Made by a program: the position numbers and the translations under genes. DNA of 64,000 nt from Hyella patelloides LEGE 07179 (GTDB lineage Bacteria; Cyanobacteriota; Cyanobacteriia; Cyanobacteriales; Xenococcaceae): positions 1-64,000 of the forward strand of contig NZ_LR213766.1 in the NCBI RefSeq assembly GCF_900659865.1, written 5' to 3'. Of the stretch, positions 53,823 to 62,898 are shown piece by piece (the stretch's first letter is position 1; each line of letters starts with the position of its first letter). The notes under the pieces were generated by a model. It did not search any database and had not been told where the DNA came from. It saw only the letters and a list, made by a program, of their open reading frames with translations.

Positions 53823-55829
53823 TTAACCCGTAAAAGTAAATACCGAATCATCCAGACTCAACTCAGAAGAAACATCTTTCAAAACACCAATCACTTCTCC
53901 CTCTGTTTCCATTCCTGAATTGTAAATTAGCTCCGCATCAGTAGTCACTGCTCCATCATCGGCGAAATCGAGACTATATAAATCTGCCGAACCTGTTAAC
54001 TGAATTGTATCTTCACTGGTATTCAAATCTGTAATCATAGCAAAATCAGATTCTCCATCAGAGTAATAAACCCGATCCGAATCGCCTAAGACAAAAGTAT
54101 CTTCTCCCGCACCACCGCTAAGAGTGTCAAGTTCTGCCAACCCAAAGTTAGATTCACTACTGTTGGTTTCAATCCCGATTAAAGTATCATTGCCATCTGC
54201 GCCAGAAAGAGCATCGTTCCCATTTCCTCCTGTCACATAGTCATTTCCTACTCCAGCATTGAGAGTATCATTACCCCATTGTCCAAACAGGCGATCTCTA
54301 CCTGAACCTCCATTAATGCTATCATTACCCCATTGTCCAAAAATACGATCGCTACCTTCTCCACCAAAGAGCAAATCGTTACTGGAATTACCTTGAATAG
54401 TATCATTCCCTTCATTGCCATTGATGGTATCATCCCCCCATTGTCCTAGAAGTCGGTCATTACCTTCACCACCGTTGAGGGTATCTTTTCCATACTGACC
54501 AAAGAGAGTATCATTTCCTTCATCACCATTGAGGAGATCGTTATCGGAATTGCCTTGAAGAGTATCATTCCCCGCACCTCCTCGAAGAGTATCTTTCCCT
54601 TCTTGCCCTAGCAAGCGATCGCTACCTCGACCACCTCTGAGGGTGTCTTCTCCTGTACCTCCTTCTAAAGTATCATTGTCGGCATCCCCGTTGATAAAAT
54701 CGTTGCCACTTCGTCCTAGTAAAAGATCGTTACCTATGCCACCTTTGAGGGTGTCATTTCCTGCTAATCCATCAAGGGTGTCATTTCCTGCGAAGCCAGA
54801 AAAAGAGTCTGAAACAATAGTACCAGTAAGTGAATCATTGCCTGTTGTTCCACTTAATTCTGAGTCTATGGGGGCGGAGCCAAAAACAACATACTTACCA
54901 ATAAGAATATCGTCGAAACCATCACCATTAATATCTCCCGCACCGCTAACAGGGCTATCTAAACGGCTGTTAGTATTGCTTATAAGAAGACCATCATCTG
55001 GATCGAGATTATTTAAATCTACGTTAGCATCAAAACTATCACTACTGCTAAATATTAAATAAACTTGCCCAGTGTTGGCATTAGGTAAACTAACAAGAAT
55101 ATCGTCAAAACCATCACCATTAAAATCTCCTGCATTACTTACGGAGCTTCCTAATCGGTTATTGGGGTTGCCAGTTAATCTAAAGCCATTGCTACCATCA
55201 AGAGTGGTTAAATCTAATTTTGCATCAAAACCTTCAGTACGACCAAAAATAATATATGCTTCTCCTCGATTATTACTATAAGCTGAATACCCTTCATACC
55301 CAATTTCTCCTGCGCCAGGTGCGCCGACAATTAAGTCTTCAATACCATCTCCATTAATGTCTCCTGCACTGCTCACAGAGTTACCTAAATTATTGATTAC
55401 TGAAATCCCAGAAATAGTAAAACCATTATTACCATCTAGATCAGATGGGTCTAATTCAGCATCAAAACCCTCAGTGCTACCAAAAACAATGTAAGCTTCG
55501 CCTCGGCTATCGGAATAGCTATAGTATCTGCCATATCCAGAGAAAATCACTTCTTCTCCTGCGCCAGGTGCGCCGACAATTAAGTCTTCAATACCATCTC
55601 CATCAATGTCTCCTGCACTGCTCACAGAGCTACCAAAGAAATCAAAGCGACGGACACCACCGAGTTTGAAGCCATTATTACCGTCAAGAGTAGTAAGATC
55701 GAATTCTTTGTCAAAACCTTCACTACTACCAAAAATAATGTATGCTTCTCCCCTAGGATCGGAATAAGTGAACTCGTAGCCCTCGAAAGAAGAACTAACT
55801 TCTTCTCCAACTCTAGGTGCGCCAAACAA
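53823..55829 (-). CDS. FG-GAP and RTX repeat protein, main part downstream of a frameshift
   Basis: The C-terminal 668 residues of a large secreted or surface protein. The first half has FG-GAP propeller units (GDINGDGIEDLIVGAPGAGE, GEAYIIFGSTEGFDAELD and so on); the middle has about 14 pairs of RTX nonapeptides (GNDTLDGLAGNDTLKGG); the end (LTGSADLYSLDFADDGAV) matches other RTX C-termini for type I secretion. Its true N-terminus lies in 55813-56379, in another frame: at about 55826-55829 the sequence has CCAAAC where sister repeats have CCGAC, a one-base gain. The intact gene would run 53823-56379, about 850 residues. Whether it is expressed is unknown. Confidence 0.82.
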   Translation of the reverse strand: MFGAPRVGEEVSSSFEGYEFTYSDPRGEAYIIFGSSEGFDKEFDLTTLDGNNGFKLGGVRRFDFFGSSVSSAGDIDGDGIEDLIVGAPGAGEEVIFSGYGRYYSYSDSRGEAYIVFGSTEGFDAELDPSDLDGNNGFTISGISVINNLGNSVSSAGDINGDGIEDLIVGAPGAGEIGYEGYSAYSNNRGEAYIIFGRTEGFDAKLDLTTLDGSNGFRLTGNPNNRLGSSVSNAGDFNGDGFDDILVSLPNANTGQVYLIFSSSDSFDANVDLNNLDPDDGLLISNTNSRLDSPVSGAGDINGDGFDDILIGKYVVFGSAPIDSELSGTTGNDSLTGTIVSDSFSGFAGNDTLDGLAGNDTLKGGIGNDLLLGRSGNDFINGDADNDTLEGGTGEDTLRGGRGSDRLLGQEGKDTLRGGAGNDTLQGNSDNDLLNGDEGNDTLFGQYGKDTLNGGEGNDRLLGQWGDDTINGNEGNDTIQGNSSNDLLFGGEGSDRIFGQWGNDSINGGSGRDRLFGQWGNDTLNAGVGNDYVTGGNGNDALSGADGNDTLIGIETNSSESNFGLAELDTLSGGAGEDTFVLGDSDRVYYSDGESDFAMITDLNTSEDTIQLTGSADLYSLDFADDGAVTTDAELIYNSGMETEGEVIGVLKDVSSELSLDDSVFTFTG

Positions 55830-56379
55830 TTAAGTCTTCAATACCATCTCCATTGATGTCTCCTGCACTGCTGACAGAACTTCCCAAATCACCTTCGTCA
55901 TCAATACCAGGAATAGTAAAACCATTACTGCCATCAAGTGCGTTGACATTTAACTCAGAGTCAAAGCCATTACTACGACCGAAAATGACATAAGCTTCTC
56001 CTTGGTCATTACTAGAATCTTCAGAATCGGCTCTGGATGCACCAATAATTACATCATCTATTCCATCACCGTTAACATCTCCTGCATTGCTAACTGAGCT
56101 TCCTAATTGATCGCCAGAAGCCTCGATACCACTTAGCTTAAAGCCATTACTACCATCAAGATCGCTAACATTTAATTCTCTATCAAAATCTTCAGTACTA
56201 CCAAAAACAATATAAGCTTCTTCAGCCCCAGGTGCGCCAACAATTAAATCGTCAATACCATCACTGTTGATATCTCCTGCATTGCTAACGGTGATATTTC
56301 CTAATTCGCCTTCTTCACCAACAATAACGAAACCGCTATCACCATCCAATTCCGCCAGATTTAATCTATCAAGAGCCAT
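55813..56379 (-). CDS. FG-GAP repeat protein, N-terminal part upstream of a frameshift
   Basis: The first 188 codons of the same gene as 53823-55829. It starts MALDRLNLAELDGDSGFVIV and has the first two to three FG-GAP blades (GDINSDGIDDLIVGAPGAEE, GDVNGDGIDDVIIGASRADS). It ends in VWRT right where VGAPRVGEE is expected, so the stop comes from the frameshift. No signal peptide is seen, in line with type I secretion. The short protein alone could not form a full propeller. Confidence 0.8.
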   Translation of the reverse strand: MALDRLNLAELDGDSGFVIVGEEGELGNITVSNAGDINSDGIDDLIVGAPGAEEAYIVFGSTEDFDRELNVSDLDGSNGFKLSGIEASGDQLGSSVSNAGDVNGDGIDDVIIGASRADSEDSSNDQGEAYVIFGRSNGFDSELNVNALDGSNGFTIPGIDDEGDLGSSVSSAGDINGDGIEDLIVWRT

Positions 56380-56868
56380 TTTGCTTTACCTCAAATTAAT
56401 TTGATGTTAAGTTTGATGATTTATCTACCGATGCCAATTAAAAATAACTTCAGATGAAAAAACCTCGTATGTGTTTTTGTGATCGATTACTTTCTTCAAA
56501 GTAAGTATTTTTACAGAAGTTATTAGCACAATTCTTTAAAGTTTTATTCTCAACCTTACGCTTTCTCTAAAAAATTTGAGTAATATTGCTTAGGCTTTGA
56601 TGAAATCTTTATTGTAAATTAGATATTTCACCGCTCATTTGTAAAGTGATTGATAAAAACGGTTATTTTTGTAAGTTTCAAGACATCAAAGTTTTTGAGG
56701 TGTCAATAAATTTGTCAAATAATTAAGTACTATAAACAGAATTAAATGTGTAAACGTTTTACTACTTACTATCCTCAATATATTTCTGCTATCGGTCGGC
56801 TTCTCTCTTTGCGTCTCTAAATCTCTTCTAGTCAGCCTTTAGCAATTTCACTACTGAACATCTGCTTT
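56380..56868. other. Intergenic region upstream of the FG-GAP gene
   Basis: About 490 bp, AT-rich, between ftsI (ends 56869) and the FG-GAP gene start. No open frame of note. It should hold the FG-GAP promoter and the ftsI terminator, but neither is clear. Confidence 0.4.
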
Positions 56869-58806
56869 TTATCTTTTGCTCTCACTTTCTACAGGTTCAA
56901 TTCCTTTATGGGCAATAATTGCTTTAATTACTTCGCCGACTACTGGTGCAGCAACATTAGAACCAAAAGTATACCTTCCTTGAGGCTCATCTACCACAGC
57001 TAAAACGGCATAACGGGGCTTTTCAACGGGAAAAATACCAACAAAGCTGGTTATTTTGGCATTTTCTGCATAATATCCTGTAGTAAGATCGCTTTTTTGT
57101 GATGTTCCTGTTTTTCCTGCTATGCGATAATTAGCAATTTTTGCTGCTTTACCACTACCATCTTGCACTACTGTTTCCATCATCTCTAAAACAGTACGAG
57201 TGGTTTTCTCCGAAAAAATCTCTGTTTCTTGTTTGGGAAGAGAATAATGCAGATAACCGTCAAAGTCAGATAAACCTCTTACTACATGAGGTGTAACTAT
57301 TTTTCCGTTATTTGCGATCGCTGCATGAATCTGTAACAATTTCAGAGGAGTTAAAGAAAATCCTTGACCAAAAGAAGCAGTAGCGGGTTCTATCTCTCGT
57401 ACGGTAAATTCAATTTCATCTTTGAGTGTTCCCGCAGTAGAGCCAGGAATTTCTAATTCTAATTTATCCTCAATACCTAATTCTTTTAATCGTTGATAAT
57501 ATTTTTCGGGGGCGATACGTTCCATAATTTTAATCATTCCGACATTGCTAGATTGCTGTAATATCTCAGGAATCGTCATTTCTCCCCTTGCACCCTTGTC
57601 ATAATAGTCATGGTTACGAACGGTATCTGTACCGATTTTAATTTTTCCTGTATCTTCAATAGTCTCTTTTGGAGTAATTACCCCTTCATCTAGAGCGATC
57701 GCTATATTAATGGGTTTAAAGGTAGAACCAGGTTCGTAAAGATCGGTAACTGCCCAATTTTTAAATAAACTGTAATCTGTATATTGTTGATACTGATTGG
57801 GGTCGTAAGTCGGATCGCATACCATTGCCAAAATTGAACCATCAGAGACATCCATGACAATTACTGTGCCTCTTTTAGCTTGAAATTCATCCATAGTAGC
57901 TTTTAAAGCAGCCCTGGCAGATTGTTGGAGACGTAAATCAATAGTTAATTGGAGTCGTCGGTCGTCAAAAGCAAGAAAGGGTCGAGATCGTTCTAAATAT
58001 CCAGGGAAAAAGACTTTTTGTTTTTTACCATCCTGTTTGGAAAAACTGCGTTTTAACTTTAACCTGATTGGTTTGCGTATCAAAAGTTCATTTTGAGTAT
58101 ATTCTACTCCTGCTTGAGGTTGGCGATCGCTATCATCATTAATATAGCCAATCACTTCAGCAACCATTTCTTTGTGAGGATAAACCCTCGAATATTGCTT
58201 TCTCACATCCAAACCATCAATACTCAAAGCGCGAATTTTGGCTACCGCAGAATCGGAGATATTTTCAGGAAGAGGAATTCCTTTTTTATTTTTATCTTGG
58301 AAATAAGTTAAAAATTCGTCTGCTGTTTTAGTATCTAAAATATCCGCCAGTTGTTGAGCAATTTCTTGGGCTGAAATTTGTTGGCGATTACGAATAAAAA
58401 GATTGGGGTGAATATACAGCTTATAAGTTATAACATCCGTTGCTAAAATATTTTGCTGACTATCTACAATTTGACGGCGGGGTGTATAGGGCTCCAAAAT
58501 TGTGTTTTGCTGATTTTTGGCAATTTCTTTGTAAGTTTTTCCTGCTAGTTGACGCAGATGCGTATCTTCCTTGGCCATTTCTGAATCTTCAGCAATAGGA
58601 ATAGTCTCTGCAACCTGAAGTACATAAAGTCTTCCAGTTATAGCGATCGCAGCCAACAATAAAACTCCCCACACAAATATTAACCGCCCAACAACTTGTG
58701 GCGACAAATTTTCTGCCACCCTCTTTGTTGAGGGTTGACGAGCATTCATAGCACTATGGGGACTGATAATAGTTTTCTGCTGACGCGATCGCTTTTTGGT
58801 TGCCAT
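56869..58806 (-). CDS. ftsI: Peptidoglycan D,D-transpeptidase FtsI (penicillin-binding protein 3 type)
   Basis: Class B penicillin-binding protein of 645 residues that cross-links septal peptidoglycan. A single membrane helix (about 40-60) follows a basic N-terminus. The dimerisation domain contains LEPYTPRRQIVDSQ. The transpeptidase domain has the active serine in EPGSTFKPI (SxxK), QQSSNVG (SxN) and AGKTGTSQ (KTG). The gene for an FtsL-like protein lies 59 bp upstream on the same strand, the usual order of dcw clusters. Division-specific PBP is more likely than the elongation PBP2 because of the FtsL neighbour. Confidence 0.9.
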   Translation of the reverse strand: MATKKRSRQQKTIISPHSAMNARQPSTKRVAENLSPQVVGRLIFVWGVLLLAAIAITGRLYVLQVAETIPIAEDSEMAKEDTHLRQLAGKTYKEIAKNQQNTILEPYTPRRQIVDSQQNILATDVITYKLYIHPNLFIRNRQQISAQEIAQQLADILDTKTADEFLTYFQDKNKKGIPLPENISDSAVAKIRALSIDGLDVRKQYSRVYPHKEMVAEVIGYINDDSDRQPQAGVEYTQNELLIRKPIRLKLKRSFSKQDGKKQKVFFPGYLERSRPFLAFDDRRLQLTIDLRLQQSARAALKATMDEFQAKRGTVIVMDVSDGSILAMVCDPTYDPNQYQQYTDYSLFKNWAVTDLYEPGSTFKPINIAIALDEGVITPKETIEDTGKIKIGTDTVRNHDYYDKGARGEMTIPEILQQSSNVGMIKIMERIAPEKYYQRLKELGIEDKLELEIPGSTAGTLKDEIEFTVREIEPATASFGQGFSLTPLKLLQIHAAIANNGKIVTPHVVRGLSDFDGYLHYSLPKQETEIFSEKTTRTVLEMMETVVQDGSGKAAKIANYRIAGKTGTSQKSDLTTGYYAENAKITSFVGIFPVEKPRYAVLAVVDEPQGRYTFGSNVAAPVVGEVIKAIIAHKGIEPVESESKR

Positions 58807-58865
58807 AATATGTAGATAGGCGTAATTAAGTTAAAAATGCAGGGGTAGCAAAGCCGACTTACTGC

Positions 58866-59369
58866 TTAATATCCCAAGGGTATAGACTGCCAAAATGAGT
58901 TATTATCTGCGATCGCTGTTTCTTGTGGCTCGACATGGTTGGGTTGCAAAAACATTGTATTTTCAGGAGCGATCCCAGACATATCTAATTCTGGTTGTTC
59001 TGCTTGTTGAGCAATTTCATACTTCAAAGCCTCATCAATAGCTACTAAGTTGCGTTCTTGACGCTGTAAAGCTTCGAGAGTTTTGTACTCCTGACTCCAC
59101 AGTTGGGGAATCCGAACCGTTGCTAAGTATAAGCCAATGCTCGCTAACATCATGACCGCAGCTAAATAAGAAGAGCCTTGTTGCAACAATGTTAGTAATT
59201 GTAGAGCAGCAGAAGAATGTTTTTTGCGCGATAATTTAGTGGTCTTGCTTGATGTTTTCTTGCTTGAGGTGACAGAAAGATTAGAGATAATAGTTTTTTC
59301 TTGGTGAGTTTGTAACTTCCAAGAAGAATCAACAACATCTCTAAGATCGGGTTGAGGAAGAGCAGACAT
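58866..59369 (-). CDS. Small membrane protein upstream of ftsI, FtsL-like
   Basis: A 167-residue protein with a basic, Ser/Lys-rich cytoplasmic part, one membrane helix (about 72-93, GSSYLAAVMMLASIGLYLATV), and a short coiled-coil (QEYKTLEALQRQERNLVAID). Size, topology and place just before ftsI fit FtsL, though sequence is poorly conserved in that family. I use the ATG at 59367-59369 (MSALPQPDLRD); the frame is open for 92 more codons upstream but that would overlap the divergent lipA start. Confidence 0.7.
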   Translation of the reverse strand: MSALPQPDLRDVVDSSWKLQTHQEKTIISNLSVTSSKKTSSKTTKLSRKKHSSAALQLLTLLQQGSSYLAAVMMLASIGLYLATVRIPQLWSQEYKTLEALQRQERNLVAIDEALKYEIAQQAEQPELDMSGIAPENTMFLQPNHVEPQETAIADNNSFWQSIPLGY

Positions 59370-59597
59370 GGCAACGCAATGAAGTCTCGGTAATTTGTTT
59401 TCTGGCGCATTATAGCCTACCTGTTTACAAAATGCTAAGAATTGCAAGCTGTTGTAAGAAGTATTCGGATAATGTAACTTTATATTTACACTATTTTTGA
59501 GTATCCTATCCTCTGTTGATAGATCGGTGATGATTAAACTGTAACCAAGAACAAGATAGAAAAAAAATATTTTTGCAATTATGGGAGCGATTAAAGA

Positions 59598-60467
59598 GTG
59601 ATAGTAAAACCAGAATGGCTGAGAGTTAAAGCACCGCAATGGCAAAGAGTAGGCAGTGTTAAAGAAATACTCAGAGATTTAGAGTTAAATACTGTGTGCG
59701 AAGAAGCCTCTTGTCCTAATATTGGGGAATGTTTTAATGTCGGAACAGCTACTTTTTTAATTATGGGACCCGCTTGTACCCGTGCTTGTCCCTACTGTGA
59801 CATTGACTTTGAGAAAAAACCCCAAGCTCTCGATCCTAGTGAACCCATTAGATTGGGGGAAGCAGTACGTCGGTTAAGACTTAATCACGTGGTTATTACC
59901 TCTGTGAATCGAGACGACTTATCAGACGGCGGTGCTTCTCAGTTTGTACGCTGTATAGAAGAAGTACGAAAAGTTTCTCCTGATACCACTATTGAAGTAT
60001 TAATTCCCGATCTGTGTGGCGATTGGAAAGCATTAGAGATTATCTTACAAGCGCAGCCAGAAGTTTTAAATCACAATACAGAAACTATTCCCCGACTTTA
60101 TAAGCGAGTACGTCCTCAAGGTGATTATAAGCGATCGCTTAAGCTACTGCAAAAAACTCGCTCTATTGCTCCGCAGATCTATACCAAATCAGGGATTATG
60201 GCTGGTTTGGGAGAAACGGATGAAGAAGTTAAAGCCGTGATGCAAGATTTACGCAATGTCGATTGTGACATCATAACCATTGGTCAATATCTTCAGCCTT
60301 CACAAAAGCATTTAGGAGTGCAAGAATTTGTTACCCCCGAAAAATTTGACAATTGGCAAAAGTTTGGTGAGTCTATTGGTTTTCTTCAGGTAGTTTCCAC
60401 ACCTCTAACTCGTAGTTCTTACCACGCAGAGCAAGTTAGAGAACTCATGAAAACTCATCCACGATAA
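59598..60467 (+). CDS. lipA: Lipoyl synthase
   Basis: Radical SAM enzyme that inserts two sulfurs into octanoylated proteins to make lipoyl cofactor. The protein is 289 residues, usual length. The auxiliary cluster motif is [12 protein letters not shown] and the radical SAM motif CTRACPYC; the C-terminal RSSY is also present. The start is GTG at 59598, the first codon after an in-frame TAA, and gives the cyanobacterial N-terminus [24 protein letters not shown] lies 10 bp upstream. A six-codon frame from ATG 59581 ends in TGA overlapping this GTG. Many cyanobacteria carry two lipA copies. Confidence 0.95.
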   Translation: MIVKPEWLRVKAPQWQRVGSVKEILRDLELNTVCEEASCPNIGECFNVGTATFLIMGPACTRACPYCDIDFEKKPQALDPSEPIRLGEAVRRLRLNHVVITSVNRDDLSDGGASQFVRCIEEVRKVSPDTTIEVLIPDLCGDWKALEIILQAQPEVLNHNTETIPRLYKRVRPQGDYKRSLKLLQKTRSIAPQIYTKSGIMAGLGETDEEVKAVMQDLRNVDCDIITIGQYLQPSQKHLGVQEFVTPEKFDNWQKFGESIGFLQVVSTPLTRSSYHAEQVRELMKTHPR

Positions 60468-60997
60468 ATAAGGAACGCTGACATAGATAGGTGCACACCA
60501 AAAGAATCAACAAGTAAAAATCAAGAATAAGCAGAAAGATCCCACAAAATGTAAAGAAGCCGACAAAAATGCGATTTATTTCTTATCTGTAATTTTACGG
60601 ATATTTCAAGCAATTTTTTTTAAGCTGAAAGAAAGTTCCAAGAATTTACTGATAGACATAGTTAACTATTTCTGTTTTTCTACTAGCAAACTTGTTAATT
60701 ATTTGTTGATTCTAAAAAAGTTATTACAAATAATTAAATAAAAGTAGTTTAGGAACAATTTTCGTTCATTATTAGTCGTCCCACCAAAGTACTCAATCAT
60801 TGGGGATATTTATATTTTTGTGCTTAAAGTTACAATCCTTTTCTAGATCATGACAATAACTAAGTCAAATTGCTGAAGTAGGAAAAAAACTTTCGATCGA
60901 TGTTCTTTTTTTTATCAAAGTTGGGCAATCTAATCCTAAGAGGAGTGATTACTAACTAATAATATTCACCCCGATTCGTCGTCATTGAGAAACCGTT
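60468..60997. other. Intergenic region upstream of the sigma factor gene
   Basis: About 530 bp, AT-rich, no gene seen. A long leader for the sigma factor gene is probable, as in other group 2 sigma genes. AAGAGGAGTG at about 60938 looks like a ribosome site but is 60 bp before the chosen start, so a short upstream frame is possible. Confidence 0.4.
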
Positions 60998-62251
60998 ATG
61001 TTAGCTAGTTCCCTGTACGTTGAAACCAAAGAAAACAACTCTTCATCTAACTACAGCTTAGATAATACAGAAGAAACAAAAGACAACTCTAGTAAGTTAA
61101 ACGATGATTTAGTAGAGTTGGATTTAGATAATATTGATACCGAGAATGCTGCAAGAAAAGGTAGTCGTACAACTACCGATTTAGTTAGGTTATATCTCCA
61201 AGAGATAGGTAGAGTTCCCCTATTAGAAAGAGATGAAGAAGTATCGGAAGCGCAGAAAGTACAACGCCACATTTCTATCCTCGAACAACGAGGTGAAGCT
61301 GCGGAAAAAGGAGACGAAATTATGGCAGAATTCGTCGAAATTATTAATGTCCACGATCGTTTAGTCACCCAATTAAGTCATCGTCCCTCTTTAAAAAGAT
61401 GGTCAAAAACTGTTGGTCGAGAAATCCCTGAACTGAAAGAAATTCTTGCTAGAGGAAAACAACGTTGGTCAGAACTTTCTGGTTATAGCATTAAAGAACT
61501 AGAAAAAATTCAGCGAGATGGTATTCGCGCTAAAGAACACATGATCAAAGCAAATTTGCGTCTCGTGGTTTCGGTAGCGAAAAAATATCAAAATCGTGGT
61601 TTAGAATTACTCGATCTAATTCAAGAAGGAACATTGGGGTTAGAAAGAGCCGTTGAAAAATTCGACCCCACTAAAGGTTATCGTTTTAGTACTTACGCTT
61701 ATTGGTGGATTCGTCAGGGCATTACCAGAGCTATCGCCACTCAAAGTCGTACTATTCGTCTTCCTGTCCACATTACAGAGAAGCTTAACAAAATTAAGAA
61801 AGCACAGCGCAAAATATCTCAAGAGAAAGGTCGAACTCCTCGCATTGAGGATATTGCTCAAGAGTTGGATATGTCGGCATCTCAAATTAGAGAAGTATTG
61901 TTGCGTGTACCCCGCTCTGTTTCTTTAGAAATTAAAGTAGGCAAAGAAAAAGACACCGAACTTGGAGATTTACTGGAAACTGAAAGTGCTTCTCCTGAAG
62001 AAACTTTAGTGCGTGAATCCTTACAAAAAGATTTGCAATATTTACTCTCCGAACTAACCAGCCGTGAAAGAGAAGTGATTCAGATGCGCTTTGGTTTTGG
62101 TGGCGAAAAGCCCTTTTCTTTAGCGGAAATTGGTCGCTGCTTAGAACTATCCAGAGAAAGAGTACGTCAAATTGAAGCCAAAGCTTTACAAAAATTACGT
62201 CAACCAAGACGCAGAAATCTCGTTCGAGATTATCTAGAATCTCTGAGCTAA
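60998..62251 (+). CDS. sigC: Group 2 RNA polymerase sigma factor, SigC-like
   Basis: A sigma-70 family protein of 417 residues. After a Ser/Asn/Asp-rich head (about 1-55), region 1.2 reads TTDLVRLYLQEIGRVPLL; region 2 has NLRLVVSVAKKYQNRGLELL, DLIQEGTLGLERAVEKFDP and YAYWWIRQGITRAI (-10 recognition); region 3 RKISQEKGRTPRIEDIAQ; and region 4 EREVIQMRFG and LSRERVRQIEAKALQKLR (-35 recognition). The length, the KVQRHISILEQ block and an insert between regions 1.2 and 2 fit SigC of cyanobacteria, which works at stationary phase or in carbon/nitrogen balance. Other group 2 types are less likely. Confidence 0.85.
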   Translation: MLASSLYVETKENNSSSNYSLDNTEETKDNSSKLNDDLVELDLDNIDTENAARKGSRTTTDLVRLYLQEIGRVPLLERDEEVSEAQKVQRHISILEQRGEAAEKGDEIMAEFVEIINVHDRLVTQLSHRPSLKRWSKTVGREIPELKEILARGKQRWSELSGYSIKELEKIQRDGIRAKEHMIKANLRLVVSVAKKYQNRGLELLDLIQEGTLGLERAVEKFDPTKGYRFSTYAYWWIRQGITRAIATQSRTIRLPVHITEKLNKIKKAQRKISQEKGRTPRIEDIAQELDMSASQIREVLLRVPRSVSLEIKVGKEKDTELGDLLETESASPEETLVRESLQKDLQYLLSELTSREREVIQMRFGFGGEKPFSLAEIGRCLELSRERVRQIEAKALQKLRQPRRRNLVRDYLESLS

Positions 62252-62272
62252 ATCATTAACCTAGTAATATGG

Positions 62273-62379
62273 GGTGGGCAGAAATAGCAATCACGATCGT
62301 AATTTAGTCAGAGATTACTCCGCGCCCTCAACGACGGAGCCTGCTCTGACCGTTGGTCAATTTGGTTGAAATGCCCACC
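62273..62379. repeat. GGTGGGCA...TGCCCACC repeat split by a GC-rich insert
   Basis: The arms GGTGGGCA (62273-62280) and TGCCCACC (62372-62379) are the same as in the compact hairpin at 47264-47280, but 91 bp apart. The insert holds CGACGGAGC and TGACCGTTGGTCA, shared with the composite repeat at 16487-16615. One repeat appears inserted in another. Confidence 0.6.
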
Positions 62380-62489
62380 AATTTCTTGCAGGGAAAGTCA
62401 TTACGAAAAGCTAAAAAGTTAAAAACTCTAACAAGATTAGAATCAAAAGAGCGCAGAACTATTACTCATATCAACGAAACTCAAGAACT

Positions 62490-62521
62490 AAAATCCCTAT
62501 TGATAAATCAACAGGGATTTT
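62490..62521. terminator. Hairpin between sigC and galE
   Basis: Arms AAAATCCCT and AGGGATTTT with a 14-base AT-rich loop. The 3' arm ends in TTTT, so it can end transcripts on either strand. It is 240 bp after the sigC stop. Confidence 0.55.
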
Positions 62522-62898
62522 CAAATATCTAATCACCCAATCCGAATCACTTTCCCAACACCTAAACAGACTCACGCCTGAGACGCACATCAAGACAGTA
62601 ATCAGATAGGCTATGCTACTGGTTACTGTTGCTTTTTTGTTGTCTATATCAATCTAATGCAAGAGTTCTAATGTCGTTATATGATGATTTATGGTTATCA
62701 ACGAGCGATATCAACATTGGCATTAAACAATCATCAATTGTTGATTATCAAAACGAAATATGTGCTAGTAGTCTCTTCCTGATTTTTTTACAAAAAGAAA
62801 ACATCTAAAAATAATAATTCCTGATTTTCAAGAGATTTTATGATTGTTAGAAGCAATCGCTCGTTAATAATCGATAATTAATGATTAAGTGGTGATTT

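Larger units (their letters stand above)
62252..62898. other. Intergenic region between sigC and galE
   Basis: About 650 bp without a gene. It contains a split palindromic repeat (62273-62379) and a hairpin (62490-62521). The last 300 bp are AT-rich, with the galE promoter likely within. Confidence 0.45.

Noticed and set aside
53823-56379. Several open frames antisense to, or in other frames of, the FG-GAP/RTX gene
   Set aside because: They mirror the repeat pattern of the real gene and have no ribosome sites.
59370-59645. Longer N-terminus for the FtsL-like protein
   Set aside because: Would overlap the lipA start on the other strand, and the extra residues look like translated promoter DNA.
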